A stretch of 64,000 nt of DNA from Acidobacteriota bacterium (lineage in GTDB: Bacteria > Acidobacteriota > Blastocatellia > Pyrinomonadales > Pyrinomonadaceae): contig JADKBM010000004.1 of NCBI GenBank assembly GCA_016715115.1, positions 310,001 to 374,000 on the forward strand, read 5' to 3'. Shown one piece after another: positions 17,357 to 29,032 of this stretch (position 1 is the first letter of the stretch; each line of letters begins with the position of its first letter). Under the pieces are notes generated by a model. It had not been told where the DNA came from. It saw only the letters and a program-made list of their open reading frames with translations, and did not search any database. The position numbers were made by a program, and so were the translations under genes.

Positions 17357-18016
17357 ATGCCGCGCGCGATCATCATTATGGCAAAGGTTCCGCGACCCGG
17401 AACCGTCAAGACCCGCCTCGAAGGCGTGATTTCCTCCGAAGCGTGCGCCGAACTCGCGACCGCATTTCTCAAGGATACCGTCGAAAAAGCGCTGCGCGTC
17501 TGCGAAAACACGATTATCGCCTTTTTCCCGCCGACTGAAAAAGCCGCAATGACGGAAGTCGCCCCCGAGCACGTCCGGTTATTCGCTCAAATCGGCGAAA
17601 CGCTCGACGAACGGATCGTTTCCGCTTTTCAATTCGCGTTTTCCGAGGGCGCCGATTCAGCCGTGATGATCGGAACCGACAGTCCGACGTTTCCTGCCGA
17701 TCACATCGAACAGGCGTTTGAATTCCTCGAACTGGAAACCGATGTCGTGCTCGGGAAGACCACCGACGGCGGCTTCTATCTGATCGGCCTTCGCGGTTTG
17801 GATGCGCGGGTCTTCAACAACGTCCGCTGGAGCACATCTCGGACTTTCGAAGACGTTTACCGAAACGTGATGGCCCGCGGACTCCATCTTCGCGAAGTCC
17901 CGAGCTGGTATGACGTCGACGAGCCGAAGGACCTCGAAGAGCTTTTCAATGAACTCCGCCACAACGCGAACGCGCTCCGCCGGGCGCCTGAGACAGCGCG
18001 GATCCTGCGCGTTTGA
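17357..18016 (+). CDS. Arsenosugar-type glycosyltransferase (DUF2064)
   Basis: This 219-residue GT-A-like protein shows the family pattern PRAIIIMAKVPRPGTVKTRLEGVIS, GADSAVMIGTDSPTFPADHI and GKTTDGGFYLIGLRG. The DSP triad and TDGGFYLIG are characteristic of the glycosyltransferases that accompany ArsS. It is divergent from the arsS operon with a 162-bp gap. It may supply the sugar-transfer step after the adenosyl-arsenic intermediate. The C-terminal 20 residues are arginine-rich and unlike the family. Confidence 0.85.
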   Translation: MPRAIIIMAKVPRPGTVKTRLEGVISSEACAELATAFLKDTVEKALRVCENTIIAFFPPTEKAAMTEVAPEHVRLFAQIGETLDERIVSAFQFAFSEGADSAVMIGTDSPTFPADHIEQAFEFLELETDVVLGKTTDGGFYLIGLRGLDARVFNNVRWSTSRTFEDVYRNVMARGLHLREVPSWYDVDEPKDLEELFNELRHNANALRRAPETARILRV

Positions 18017-18025
18017 TCGCGAAAC

Positions 18026-18898
18026 CTAAAATCTTCTGAATCTTTCTTCCTTCTGGGCAAATCGCTCGAGGTCGCGGTTGAATTTGCCGCGCTCGTCGAA
18101 CAGCGGGAAAAGCTGAAGTCCGGGCGAGAGAAATGCGGCGCGGAGTTCGACCGGACGCGATCCGGCGCGGTCGATGACGCGGACGCGGGTGCCGCGGACC
18201 TCTTCGATCCACGACGCGAACTCGCCGGCATTGCCGATCGTCGCCGAGAGCAAAAGCAGCCGAATACGCGGCGGACTAAGAATTATCGCTTCTTCCCAAA
18301 CGTGACCGCGATCTTCGTCGGCAAGATAATGCGCTTCGTCAAGGATCACGAAGTCGGTCCCAACCTGTTCGCCGGAGCGCAGCGCGTCGAAAAGTTGATT
18401 GCGATAGATCTCGGTCGTGCCGACGATCAGCGGCGCATCCCGGTTTTCTTTGCGGTCTCCCGTCAGGATGCCGACATTCTCCGCGCCGAACTCGTCGGAA
18501 AACTCGATGTATTTCGAATTGGTCAGGGCCTTCAACGGCGTCGTGTACCAAGCGCGTTTTCCCTGCTGAAGCAGCCTGCGGATCTCCTCGCGCGCGATCC
18601 AGGTCTTTCCGCTTCCGGTCGGCGCGGTGACCAGAACATCTTCGTATTCAATAGCTTCGAGCGCTTCGACTTGAAAATCGTCGGGCTTGAACGGAACTTG
18701 CGCCGGCGTTCCGATCCCGGAGAGCAGCTTTTCGACCGCAGCGAGCTGCGCCGGTGTCTGTGCATTCTCCCGCACGGGCACGGAACTTTCGCCCGCAAGC
18801 CGACGTTTGTAGTCTCGTTCCTTATCCGGGCCGATATTTGAACGCGCGTCGTTACGGTTGCGCCGCTTGCCGGGTTTGTCTTTGCGTGATCGGGCCAT
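18026..18898 (-). CDS. DEAD/DEAH helicase, N-terminal half only
   Basis: The 290-residue frame contains a complete first RecA-like domain: FKPDDFQVEALEAI, Walker A TAPTGSGKT, motif Ia PLKALTNSKY, Walker B ILDEAHYLADEDRG and motif III LLLSATIG. This is the Ski2-like type. Full-length relatives carry a second RecA domain and accessory domains and are several hundred residues longer. Here the frame stops after FAQKEERFRRF, 10 bp before the end of a convergent gene, with no room for the rest. It is either a truncated remnant or a single-domain protein. Its N-terminus is a basic, disordered tail. Confidence 0.75.
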   Translation of the reverse strand: MARSRKDKPGKRRNRNDARSNIGPDKERDYKRRLAGESSVPVRENAQTPAQLAAVEKLLSGIGTPAQVPFKPDDFQVEALEAIEYEDVLVTAPTGSGKTWIAREEIRRLLQQGKRAWYTTPLKALTNSKYIEFSDEFGAENVGILTGDRKENRDAPLIVGTTEIYRNQLFDALRSGEQVGTDFVILDEAHYLADEDRGHVWEEAIILSPPRIRLLLLSATIGNAGEFASWIEEVRGTRVRVIDRAGSRPVELRAAFLSPGLQLFPLFDERGKFNRDLERFAQKEERFRRF

Positions 18899-19306
18899 CT
18901 GTTGTGAATCTTATCGGTAGTTTCGCGCGAAGGCAAAGGTGAAGCGATTTTGAAAATTGTCGAACGACAAATTAACGTTTCGCGTACGGAGTTGGATCCA
19001 GATTATTCATTTGGAGCAATTTCCCGCGAAACATCACACGGAATGCGCAAGAAATAAGATCAAAAATGCCATTTTCGCGTTTTTGGAGTGTATCGCCGGA
19101 AAGAAATTTTCTATCGCGTTGTTTCGATTGAATTCGCCAAATCCGTAAAATTTCTGGTTGATTTCGCGGTCTTGAACCCGAAGATATGTTTTCCGATTCA
19201 TACGGATTTGATGATAAGATTAGAAATGCGCTCGCAACGATTTTTTTCCGCCGGGCATCTATATCATATGGCGGATTCGTTGTTAGGTATTTTTTTGTTT
19301 TGAGTT
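18899..19306. other. AT-rich intergenic region
   Basis: This 408-bp gap separates the divergent helicase fragment and the membrane-anchored gene at 19307. It is more AT-rich than its neighbours. No gene, RNA or clear promoter is visible. The region presumably holds the promoter of the 19307 gene. Confidence 0.4.
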
Positions 19307-20635
19307 ATGCAAGAGCAGGAATTATTCAATAATTACGAGGTCAAGACCTGGGACTTTTCCGGCCGGTTCTATAAGATCCTGGCCGTTTCGGCGATCTTCA
19401 ATCTTCTCGCGCTGCTGGTCGTCGGCCAGTCCAGTCTGTTGACCACAAAAGGCTGTGACAGCCCGTTGGTCGGAAAGGTCTGCACGGTAATTGACGCGCT
19501 GTATGTCAGCGGAACGGTGATGACGACGAACACCAAGTCGGTTGACGAGCCTTACGTCGCGACCGAGCTGACTTCGGACGACGAGATCACCTTCATCAAC
19601 GTCGCCGATCAGCTTACCTATCCGGAAGGCTATTTCGCGCTTTCGAATCCCGAGTTGGCGGCGTTGCAGAACGACCCGAACGCCGCAATGGATTTCATTC
19701 CGGGCGGTGTCAATCCGACGATTCCGGGAATCCCGAACAATCCGACGATCGGCAATCCGACGGTCAACAATCCGCTCAGCAAACCGCAGGTCTTGCCGAA
19801 AAAACCTAAAGGCAAGGTTGTCGATGATCTGAGCGATCTCGATATCACTGCGGGGTTGACGGACAATCCGACCGTTCCCAAAAACCCGACCGAACGCCCG
19901 CGCGTGACCAAATCGCCTGATAAAAAGGACGATCAGAAGGTCGCCGATGCCGATGCCCAAAAGAACCTTGACCCGAACAACGAAGATACCATCAAGACGA
20001 ATAAACGGCCGTTCAAGGATCTGAAGCCGGACGTCAAAGACAAGCTCAGCAAAGGAATGTCCCTGACGGCGCCGTTCAACGTTCAGGCGAAAGGCAAACT
20101 GACATCCGACGGCAAGATCGACAAAAAGACGTTCAAATGGACGAGGACCGAAGGGACGGACGCGGCGTTGGTCGAGGTCGTCAAATCATCGGTCGAAGCG
20201 ATCAACGACAGCGGTTATCTTCAATATCTGACGTTGCTCAGCGGCAAGAGTCTGGATTTTCAGTTCTCGCAGGACGCGACGAGCATTGCCGCAACCGTTC
20301 AGTCGGAAATGGAAAGCGAAACGCGGGCCCAATCGGTTTCCTCGCTGCTTTCGCTGGCTATCAACGATTTCAAGCGAAAGAAGGAAAAAGCTATCGCGGA
20401 GATGCAAACGAATCCGGAATTGGCCAAGGAACTGCTTGACGAGATCGATGACCTCGAACTTCTCAAGAACGCGAAAGTAACGGCGGAGGGCAAACGGATC
20501 GTCATCCAATTCGTCGTCCCGCAGGAGGTCGCCGGCAAGATGATCGAGCGCAAGCTCAACGAGCCCGACACGCCGGAGAAGAAACCGAACAGCGCGGCAC
20601 AGGTTGTGAACAAGGCAACCACGACCGGCAAATGA
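19307..20635 (+). CDS. Membrane-anchored protein with duplicated C-terminal domain
   Basis: The protein has 442 residues. It has one membrane segment near the N-terminus (FYKILAVSAIFNLLALLVVG), then an extracytoplasmic region with asparagine/proline repeats (IPGIPNNPTIGNPTVNNP), a charged linker, and a C-terminal domain from about residue 223 (NEDTIKTNKRPFKDL onward). That C-terminal domain is repeated almost unchanged in the next gene. Family unknown. It may be anchored in the inner membrane with its repeat linker spanning the periplasm. Confidence 0.7.
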   Translation: MQEQELFNNYEVKTWDFSGRFYKILAVSAIFNLLALLVVGQSSLLTTKGCDSPLVGKVCTVIDALYVSGTVMTTNTKSVDEPYVATELTSDDEITFINVADQLTYPEGYFALSNPELAALQNDPNAAMDFIPGGVNPTIPGIPNNPTIGNPTVNNPLSKPQVLPKKPKGKVVDDLSDLDITAGLTDNPTVPKNPTERPRVTKSPDKKDDQKVADADAQKNLDPNNEDTIKTNKRPFKDLKPDVKDKLSKGMSLTAPFNVQAKGKLTSDGKIDKKTFKWTRTEGTDAALVEVVKSSVEAINDSGYLQYLTLLSGKSLDFQFSQDATSIAATVQSEMESETRAQSVSSLLSLAINDFKRKKEKAIAEMQTNPELAKELLDEIDDLELLKNAKVTAEGKRIVIQFVVPQEVAGKMIERKLNEPDTPEKKPNSAAQVVNKATTTGK

Positions 20636-20664
20636 GTTCGGCTTTTGACGAACATTTCGACTTT
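19975..20664. repeat. 690-bp direct repeat, first copy
   Basis: The sequence from GAACAACGAAGATACC to TTTCGACTTT recurs at 20839-21528 with a constant offset of 864 bp, no gaps and few substitutions. It covers the C-terminal domain, the stop and about 29 bp beyond it. See the chimeric gene at 20708. Confidence 0.9.
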
Positions 20665-20707
20665 GATGAACTCTGATTGTCTCGTCGGCCGACGGACAAC
20701 CCTGAAG

Positions 20708-21499
20708 ATGATTAACCGAAAGGCGCACACTTCGATACTATTCCTGACGACGCTGAGCGTTTATCTTGGCCTTGCGCTTGTCGGAGGGTCGTCGTACGTC
20801 TTCGCGCAGGATGCCGATGTGGCAAAGAGCCTCGGACGGAACAACGAAGATACCATCAAGACGAATAAACTGCCATTCAAAAATCTGAAGGCGGATATCA
20901 AAGAGAAGATAAGCAAGGGAATGTCTCTGACGGCGCCGTTTAACGTTCAGGCGGAAGGCACGCTGACATCGGACGGCAAGATCGACAAAAAGACGTTCAA
21001 ATGGACGAGGACCGAAGGGACGGACGCAGCGTTGGTCGAGGTCGTCAAATCATCGGTCGAGGCGATCAACGACAGCGGCTATCTTCAATATCTGACGATG
21101 CTCAGCGGCAAGAGTTTCGGTTTTGTGTTCACGCAGGACGCGACGAGCGTTGCGGCAACCGTTCAGTCTGAAATGGAAAGCGAAACGCGCGCCCAACGGG
21201 TTACATTGTTTCTTTCGGTGGCTATCAACGATTTCAAGCGAAAGAAGGAAAAGGCCATCGCGGAGATGCAGACCAATCCGGAATTGGCCAAGGAACTGCT
21301 CGACGAGATCGACGACCTCGAACTTCTCAAAAACGCGAAAGCAACGGCGGACGGCAAACGGATCGTGATCCAATTCGTCGTCCCGCAGGAGGTCGCCGGC
21401 AAGATGCTCGAGCGCAAGCTTAACGAGCCCGACACGCCGGAGAAGAAACCGAACAGCGCGGCGCAGGTTGTGAACAAGGCAACCACGACCGGGAAATGA
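20708..21499 (+). CDS. Chimeric secreted protein from tandem duplication
   Basis: The protein has 263 residues from MINRKAHTSILFL. The first 33 residues are a signal peptide nearly identical to that of the next gene (ILFLTTLSVYLGLALVGGS). From RNNEDTIKTNK to the end it is nearly identical to the C-terminal domain of the preceding gene. The join lies at about 20838. The mature domain is helical and lysine-rich (FKRKKEKAIAEMQTNPELAKELLDEIDDLELL). The gene therefore exports as a free secreted form a domain that its parent holds at the membrane. Function is unknown. Confidence 0.75.
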   Translation: MINRKAHTSILFLTTLSVYLGLALVGGSSYVFAQDADVAKSLGRNNEDTIKTNKLPFKNLKADIKEKISKGMSLTAPFNVQAEGTLTSDGKIDKKTFKWTRTEGTDAALVEVVKSSVEAINDSGYLQYLTMLSGKSFGFVFTQDATSVAATVQSEMESETRAQRVTLFLSVAINDFKRKKEKAIAEMQTNPELAKELLDEIDDLELLKNAKATADGKRIVIQFVVPQEVAGKMLERKLNEPDTPEKKPNSAAQVVNKATTTGK

Positions 21500-21528
21500 G
21501 TTCGGCTTTTGACGAACATTTCGACTTT
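20839..21528. repeat. 690-bp direct repeat, second copy
   Basis: This is the second copy of the 19975-20664 segment. Differences are mostly single-base changes, several silent, some altering residues such as LSLAIND to LSVAIND. Identity ends abruptly after CGACTTT at 21528. Confidence 0.9.
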
Positions 21529-21657
21529 GCGGCAATGTCAACGGACTTGCCGCATTGAACGTTTTGCCCCGCAATCGCGAATTCGGGATGACGCGGGTCG
21601 GCAAAACGTTTATGATAATTTTTGTTTGTTTCGTCTACTGACGCGCAATGGCTGACG

Positions 21658-22308
21658 ATGAATAACCGAAAGGCGCACAATTCGATCCTTTTCCTGACGA
21701 CGCTGAGCGTTTATCTCGGCCTCGCGCTCGTCGGCGGATCGCCGTCCGTCTTCGCGCAGGCCGCGTTGACGCCGCGTTTCGAATTGGTCACCGAGTTTGA
21801 GACCGAGGACGATCTCGACAACAAACCGGACGACGAACAGATAGTCGGCAATTACGCGGCGGTTTCCGGCGAGTTTCTGAGGCTCGCAAAACAGTTTACG
21901 GAAGCGAATCGTGAAAAACTCTCGGATCACCGGTACTCGTTCGACTATTCCGTCATCAACGACCCTACGCGCACGAAGCAGGGAGGTTTCTCGCGTTCGC
22001 TCGCCGCACCGGGCGGAACTCTTCCGAATAATGCGGAGATAGACAAGGAGCGTCACGGTGTCACGCTTGAGTTCTCGGATGTTGGGTTTTCGCTCCGTTC
22101 GGCGTTCAACCAAGTACCTTCGGTCCAGACCGATAATCTCGCGGCCTTCTATAATAATCTCGTCTCCAGCCGGATCACCGATTCGGAACCGCGAGTGATC
22201 ATCTACAGAAATACCACCGTCACCCGCGAAAACAACCGGATCGTCGTTGTCACCCGACTTCCCCGTGCATCGATAGACGAACCGCTCGCCGATAAAGTCG
22301 CCAATTAA
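21658..22308 (+). CDS. Secreted hypothetical protein
   Basis: The protein has 216 residues from MNNRKAHNSILFL. The signal peptide is the likely source of the one on the upstream chimera. The mature part is acidic at first (ELVTEFETEDDLDNKPDDEQ), then mixed, with SYDY-like strands (YSFDYSVINDPTRTKQGG) and VIIYRNTTVTRENNRIVVVTRLP. No family is recognised. It lies last in the three-gene run before secA. Confidence 0.65.
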   Translation: MNNRKAHNSILFLTTLSVYLGLALVGGSPSVFAQAALTPRFELVTEFETEDDLDNKPDDEQIVGNYAAVSGEFLRLAKQFTEANREKLSDHRYSFDYSVINDPTRTKQGGFSRSLAAPGGTLPNNAEIDKERHGVTLEFSDVGFSLRSAFNQVPSVQTDNLAAFYNNLVSSRITDSEPRVIIYRNTTVTRENNRIVVVTRLPRASIDEPLADKVAN

Positions 22309-22381
22309 CCCGGCGAAGCGTTTCGCATCTGAATCAAGTTCAACTCAATTCAAAACCGAATCGTGTAATTCGCCGCGAAGT

Positions 22382-22498
22382 GCCGCCTGATGGCGGAACT
22401 CAAATCGGAATTCCAAACGGGAGCCGCCTGAAGGCGGAACTCCAAACGGGAACTCAAGCCCGGAACTCCAAACGGGAAGCCGCCTGAAGGCGGAAATC
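22382..22498. repeat. Mini-hairpin cluster upstream of secA
   Basis: Three copies of the GCCGCCTGAAGGCGGAACTC unit start at 22382 (with TGATGG), 22423 and 22479. They are separated by a GGAACTCCAAACGGGA filler that itself repeats about four times. The cluster fills the 229-bp gap before secA, so it is probably transcribed as its leader. Confidence 0.75.
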
Positions 22499-22537
22499 CG
22501 AACTGGAACTCCGAACGGGAACTCGAAACGAGGATTT

Positions 22538-25345
<2,808 letters not shown>

Positions 25346-25410
25346 TCTCGGATTTGTGATTTGGGATTTCGGATTTCGGATTTGTGATTTCGGATTTCGG
25401 ATTTCGGATT

Positions 25411-25441
25411 GGCGGACGTGAAAAAGCGTCCGCCTTTTTTT
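25411..25441 (+). terminator. Rho-independent terminator of secA
   Basis: GGCGGACG (25411-25418) and CGTCCGCC (25427-25434) enclose an 8-nt loop, followed by a run of T (25435-25441). It lies 66 bp after the secA stop, just beyond a short GGATTTC heptamer run. Confidence 0.92.
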
Positions 25442-26034
25442 GGTTGGGATCGCGGCGTGCTCGAGCGCGGCTTGCCGCGATTGCCACGAGCTTCAGCTAG
25501 TGGAAAAAAGGATGTAAATGCCCCCGGCTTTAGCCGGCTAAAGCCGGAAATCCTTTACTTTGGGTGTCCACTAGCTGAAGAGGTTGTGTCAAAACTCCGA
25601 TTTGTCTTCGGTTTTATGAATCGAGATTCAAACTTGATCCCGGCTTTAGCCGCAGTATTGGGCTAAAGCCAAGAAAGTCTTGGGGTTACAACAATTGATA
25701 AGAAGAAAGCCGCTTGATTTTGATCTATGAACTCAAACTTCTGAAGGTTTTGACATAACCTCTGAAGCTAGTGGCAATTGACAGGCAAATCTTCGGTGTC
25801 CAATAGCTGAAGCTGGTGGCAATTGATGGCCAAATCTTAAACAGCTCAGGTAGGCTTCGTAACGCTCCGAAACCCGGTAACGACGGGGGCGGTTGAAATA
25901 TATTCACCGGCCTTTGCGAAATCCATCGACTAGGAATTCCGGTGCACCGCTCGCCCAGGACTCGACCCCGAGTCTTGGCCGATCTATTCAACTTACTCTT
26001 GTCTCAGATGAAGTTCGGATTTACAATTCCTACG
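25442..26034. other. Gene-free stretch with palindrome and short direct repeats
   Basis: No gene is seen. A perfect 24-bp palindrome (half-site CCGGCTTTAGCC) lies at 25524-25547, and an imperfect version of the same TTTAGCC...GGCTAAAGCC motif occurs at about 25640-25672. CACTAGCTGAAG and CCAATAGCTGAAG, and GTGGCAATTGA (twice), recur as short direct repeats. The CTTTAGCCGG motif looks like a REP-type element. Confidence 0.55.
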
Positions 26035-27021
26035 ATGAAAGCAGTACTGTCGATTCTCATTCTATCGCTATCCGTCTTCGGCCAAATTACCGAACTCGAT
26101 CGTGGGATCGAACTATACCGGAACGGCAATTACGCGAGCGCCATCGTCGTTCTCGAAAAACTCAGCAAAGGCGAACTGAAAAACGATGCGCGTGTCTGGA
26201 ACTACATCGGGCTCGCGTATATGAAGATCGACGACAACCCGGCCGCGGCCAAAGCGCTTGAAAGATCGGTAAAGCTCGCCCCGAACGATTCAACTATTCG
26301 TGCCAACTACGGGTTCGTCCTTCTCCTTAACCGCGAGATCGGAAAAGCGCGTTCGAATCTGACGAAGGCGATCGAACTTGATTCAAAGAACGCATCAGCT
26401 TACTTTCTTCGCGCAACCGCCCGGTTTTGGGATTCGAAATACAAAGATGCACTTTCAGACGCCGAACAGGCGATCGCGGTCAATCCCGATTTCGGGGTCG
26501 CGTACACTCTCAAGGCCGATGTCCTTGTCGCGATGTTCGGGGAAAACGTTCCAACCGGAACGCCGACGGCAGAAGAACTCGGACTGTTGGAACGCGCGAT
26601 CCGGACGCTCGAAACGTGCATCGCCAGTTGTACGAACAAGAGTCAGGTCGAAGAGCAAAAATCGAGACTGTTAGGTGTTAACGCGTTTCTGAGGTATTTG
26701 AAAGAAGGGAATCGAATTCTTCCGGTAACGAATCAAACAGAGACCGATGCTTCGCTAACGCCTGTGAAGATCATCTCCAAACCACGTCCGGGTTATACCG
26801 ACAACGCGCGATTGAATGGCATCTCCGGAACGATTCGCGTTATCGCGCTTTTTGATGTCAGCGGTCGTGTCGCACAGGCCTTTGTTGTCAAATCACTTGG
26901 ATACGGACTCGACGAACAGGCGTTACGCGCCGCGCGCTCGATCAGATTCGAACCGGCAAAACGAAATGGTGTTCCATATTCGGTCGTGAAAATGGTCGAG
27001 TACTCGTTCACTATTCTTTAA
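26035..27021 (+). CDS. Secreted TPR protein with TonB C-terminal domain
   Basis: The protein has 328 residues from MKAVLSILILSLSVFGQ (signal peptide); an ATG at 26008 is an alternative. Four to five TPR units follow (LDRGIELYRNGNYASAIVVLEKL; VWNYIGLAYMKIDDNPAAAKALERSVKLAPND). The C-terminal 90 residues are a TonB-C fold: PRPGYTDNARLNGISGTIRVIALFDVSGRVAQAFVVKSLGYGLDEQALRAAR. Such TonB-C modules without a TonB membrane anchor are common in Acidobacteriota. It may bind partners in the periplasm. Ligand is unknown. Confidence 0.8.
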   Translation: MKAVLSILILSLSVFGQITELDRGIELYRNGNYASAIVVLEKLSKGELKNDARVWNYIGLAYMKIDDNPAAAKALERSVKLAPNDSTIRANYGFVLLLNREIGKARSNLTKAIELDSKNASAYFLRATARFWDSKYKDALSDAEQAIAVNPDFGVAYTLKADVLVAMFGENVPTGTPTAEELGLLERAIRTLETCIASCTNKSQVEEQKSRLLGVNAFLRYLKEGNRILPVTNQTETDASLTPVKIISKPRPGYTDNARLNGISGTIRVIALFDVSGRVAQAFVVKSLGYGLDEQALRAARSIRFEPAKRNGVPYSVVKMVEYSFTIL

Positions 27022-27048
27022 GTGAATCGTGTGGGATCTTCCGGGCCG

Positions 27049-27939
27049 TCATTGCTTCTTGACGAACTTCTTCTCGCGGACCTCGACGCGGTCCTGCACA
27101 TCAGCCGGCAGTGTGACGTTGAGGACCGTTTCGCCAGACTCGTTCTTCACAGCTTCAACCCGAATGTTCTCGTTCGCCAAGCTCTCGAACACGGAACGCG
27201 GACCGTATAGGACGATCTTCGCCGAACGGCCCGTTTCATCGCCGAACAGGGGAAGCAGATAAAGCCTTTCGGTTCGCTTTTCGCCGACGCGGACGAAGAC
27301 GTCGACAATCGTGTCGATGAGTTTCACTTTCGGACTTAGCACGACCAACGAAACCTGGCGTTCGGTGAAGTCGTTGGTTTTGCCGCTCAGATCGATCTTC
27401 TCGGTCGAGATCAGATCCAACGTCTTGATATAGCTTTCCGGCGCGCGCACGCGAACCTTTCCGGGAACTGCCGTCGTCTGGTAGACCTCAAGATTGTCTG
27501 GAAGTGCGCCTTCGGTTTCGACCTTTACCGTGATCTCGCGTTCTTCAACCTTCTCGAGTTTGACGGCGATTCGGTCGGGCTGGATATCGACCACCTTGAC
27601 GCCGGTCGGCAGATCCACATTGATGTTCTCGGGCGTGATCTGCACGCTGCGGTCACCCGCCAGCGAATCCGTGAGATCGAGCGAGACGATCAGGTTTTCC
27701 TTGTTGATCTGCGAGATCTTGCGATCGTCGCCGGTGACGACGATGTCGATCTCCTTGACCGGAGAATTGGTGATCTCGACGTCGTTGGAAACACGAAGGT
27801 TGAGAGCTACGTTCCGAAGACGCTCGGTCTTCGGCTCGCGAAGCCCCGAAACTCCGAACCAAAGCGCAAGCGTGATCACCAGCGCGATGAGTTTCATCGT
27901 CCAGTCTTCAAGAAAAATCTTTCGCAGAATTCCCGTCAT
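27049..27939 (-). CDS. cdaR: CdaR-like YbbR-domain protein
   Basis: The protein has 296 residues with an N-terminal membrane segment (WTMKLIALVITLALWFGVSG) and three or so YbbR repeats exposed outside (for example LRNVALNLRVSNDVEITNSPVKEIDIVVTG). CdaR-type proteins bind and modulate the diadenylate cyclase CdaA. It is encoded directly downstream of cdaA on the same strand. The 150-bp gap between them holds a heptamer array. Confidence 0.85.
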   Translation of the reverse strand: MTGILRKIFLEDWTMKLIALVITLALWFGVSGLREPKTERLRNVALNLRVSNDVEITNSPVKEIDIVVTGDDRKISQINKENLIVSLDLTDSLAGDRSVQITPENINVDLPTGVKVVDIQPDRIAVKLEKVEEREITVKVETEGALPDNLEVYQTTAVPGKVRVRAPESYIKTLDLISTEKIDLSGKTNDFTERQVSLVVLSPKVKLIDTIVDVFVRVGEKRTERLYLLPLFGDETGRSAKIVLYGPRSVFESLANENIRVEAVKNESGETVLNVTLPADVQDRVEVREKKFVKKQ

Positions 27940-27954
27940 AAACCGAATCGTTGG

Positions 27955-28085
27955 CCTTTGATCTTTGGGCTTTGATCTTTGATCTTTGGCCTTTGATCTT
28001 TAATGTCCCGGCGTCAAAGTCCGCAATCCCAAATCCGAAATCCCAAATCCCAAATCCCAAATCCGAAATCCCAAATCCGAAATCC
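27955..28085. repeat. Two abutting heptamer arrays between cdaA and cdaR
   Basis: A CTTTGAT/CTTTGGC run (27955-28000) is followed, after about 25 bp, by an AAATCCC/AAATCCG run (28022-28090). Both have a 7-bp period but different unit sequences. Both lie inside an apparent operon, so they are likely transcribed with cdaA. Confidence 0.85.
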
Positions 28086-28089
28086 CAAA

Positions 28090-28914
28090 TCAAATGGCGT
28101 TCTCTTCCGCCATCGTTTTTGTCGCTTCGCGCTTGCGCTCGACTACCGGAATCTCCATTGCGTTCAGAAGAAGAACGCGAAGTTGGCTCGGGTCGAGGTT
28201 GCGCTTCATCACGCCGTTCTCGACGAACGTTATCAAACCGGTTTCTTCGGAAACCACGACCGAGATCGCATCCGAACCTTCAGTCACGCCGATCGCCGCG
28301 CGATGTCGCGTTCCGAGATCGCGCGAAACGGTCGCGTTCTTCGTCAGCGGCAAAAACACCGATGCCGCGGCGATCCGATCCCGTTGAATGACCGCCGCTC
28401 CGTCGTGCAACGGCGTCGACGTATGGAACATCGTCACCAAAAGGTCATAGCTGAGTTTGGCGTCGATCTGGACGCCCGCGTCGATCAAATTTCGGAGTCC
28501 GACGTGACGTTCGATGACGATCAGCGCGCCGATCTTGTCCGATGCAAGGCTCGTCACGGCGAGCACGATCTCGTCATAGATATTCTCGCCGAGCCCACGC
28601 TGCCGCCGAAGGATCGGAAACCTGAGTCGATTGCCAAAGTAGATCAGCGCCTGCCGAATCTCGGATTGAAAAAGGACGATGATCAGAAACGGATACACGA
28701 AAACGGCGGAACGCAGCACGAATTCGAGCGTGAAGAGATCCTGCGCGACGGCCATCCAGTAGAGAAGCGCGAGCACGACCATCCCGACAACCGTCGGCAC
28801 GGCGCGCGTTCCGCGGAGCAGTTTAAGCACTACATAGACGATGACGAACACGAGCGCGATGTCTATCACGCTGCGTGCCGTATTGATCGTCGGAATGTAA
28901 TCAGTCAACTGCAT
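28090..28914 (-). CDS. cdaA: Diadenylate cyclase CdaA
   Basis: The 274-residue protein makes c-di-AMP from two ATP. Three membrane segments at the N-terminus (VIDIALVFVIVYVVLKLL; VVGMVVLALLYWMAVA; EFVLRSAVFVYPFLIIVLF) precede the DAC domain. The catalytic motifs are DGA in STPLHDGAAVI and RHR in LGTRHRAAIG. The frame extends upstream to 29334 into the protease gene, but MQLTDYIPTI at 28914 is the natural start. It forms a signalling pair with the downstream cdaR. Confidence 0.95.
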   Translation of the reverse strand: MQLTDYIPTINTARSVIDIALVFVIVYVVLKLLRGTRAVPTVVGMVVLALLYWMAVAQDLFTLEFVLRSAVFVYPFLIIVLFQSEIRQALIYFGNRLRFPILRRQRGLGENIYDEIVLAVTSLASDKIGALIVIERHVGLRNLIDAGVQIDAKLSYDLLVTMFHTSTPLHDGAAVIQRDRIAAASVFLPLTKNATVSRDLGTRHRAAIGVTEGSDAISVVVSEETGLITFVENGVMKRNLDPSQLRVLLLNAMEIPVVERKREATKTMAEENAI

Positions 28915-29032
28915 TGCGCGGAGATTTCCCTGACAATAATAACAATTTTCTATCGAATCTCTGACCCGATTCCGGAACGGCAACTCGAGTCCGTATGTGA
29001 GACGATTGAAATCAACGCAATTTGCGTTCCGT

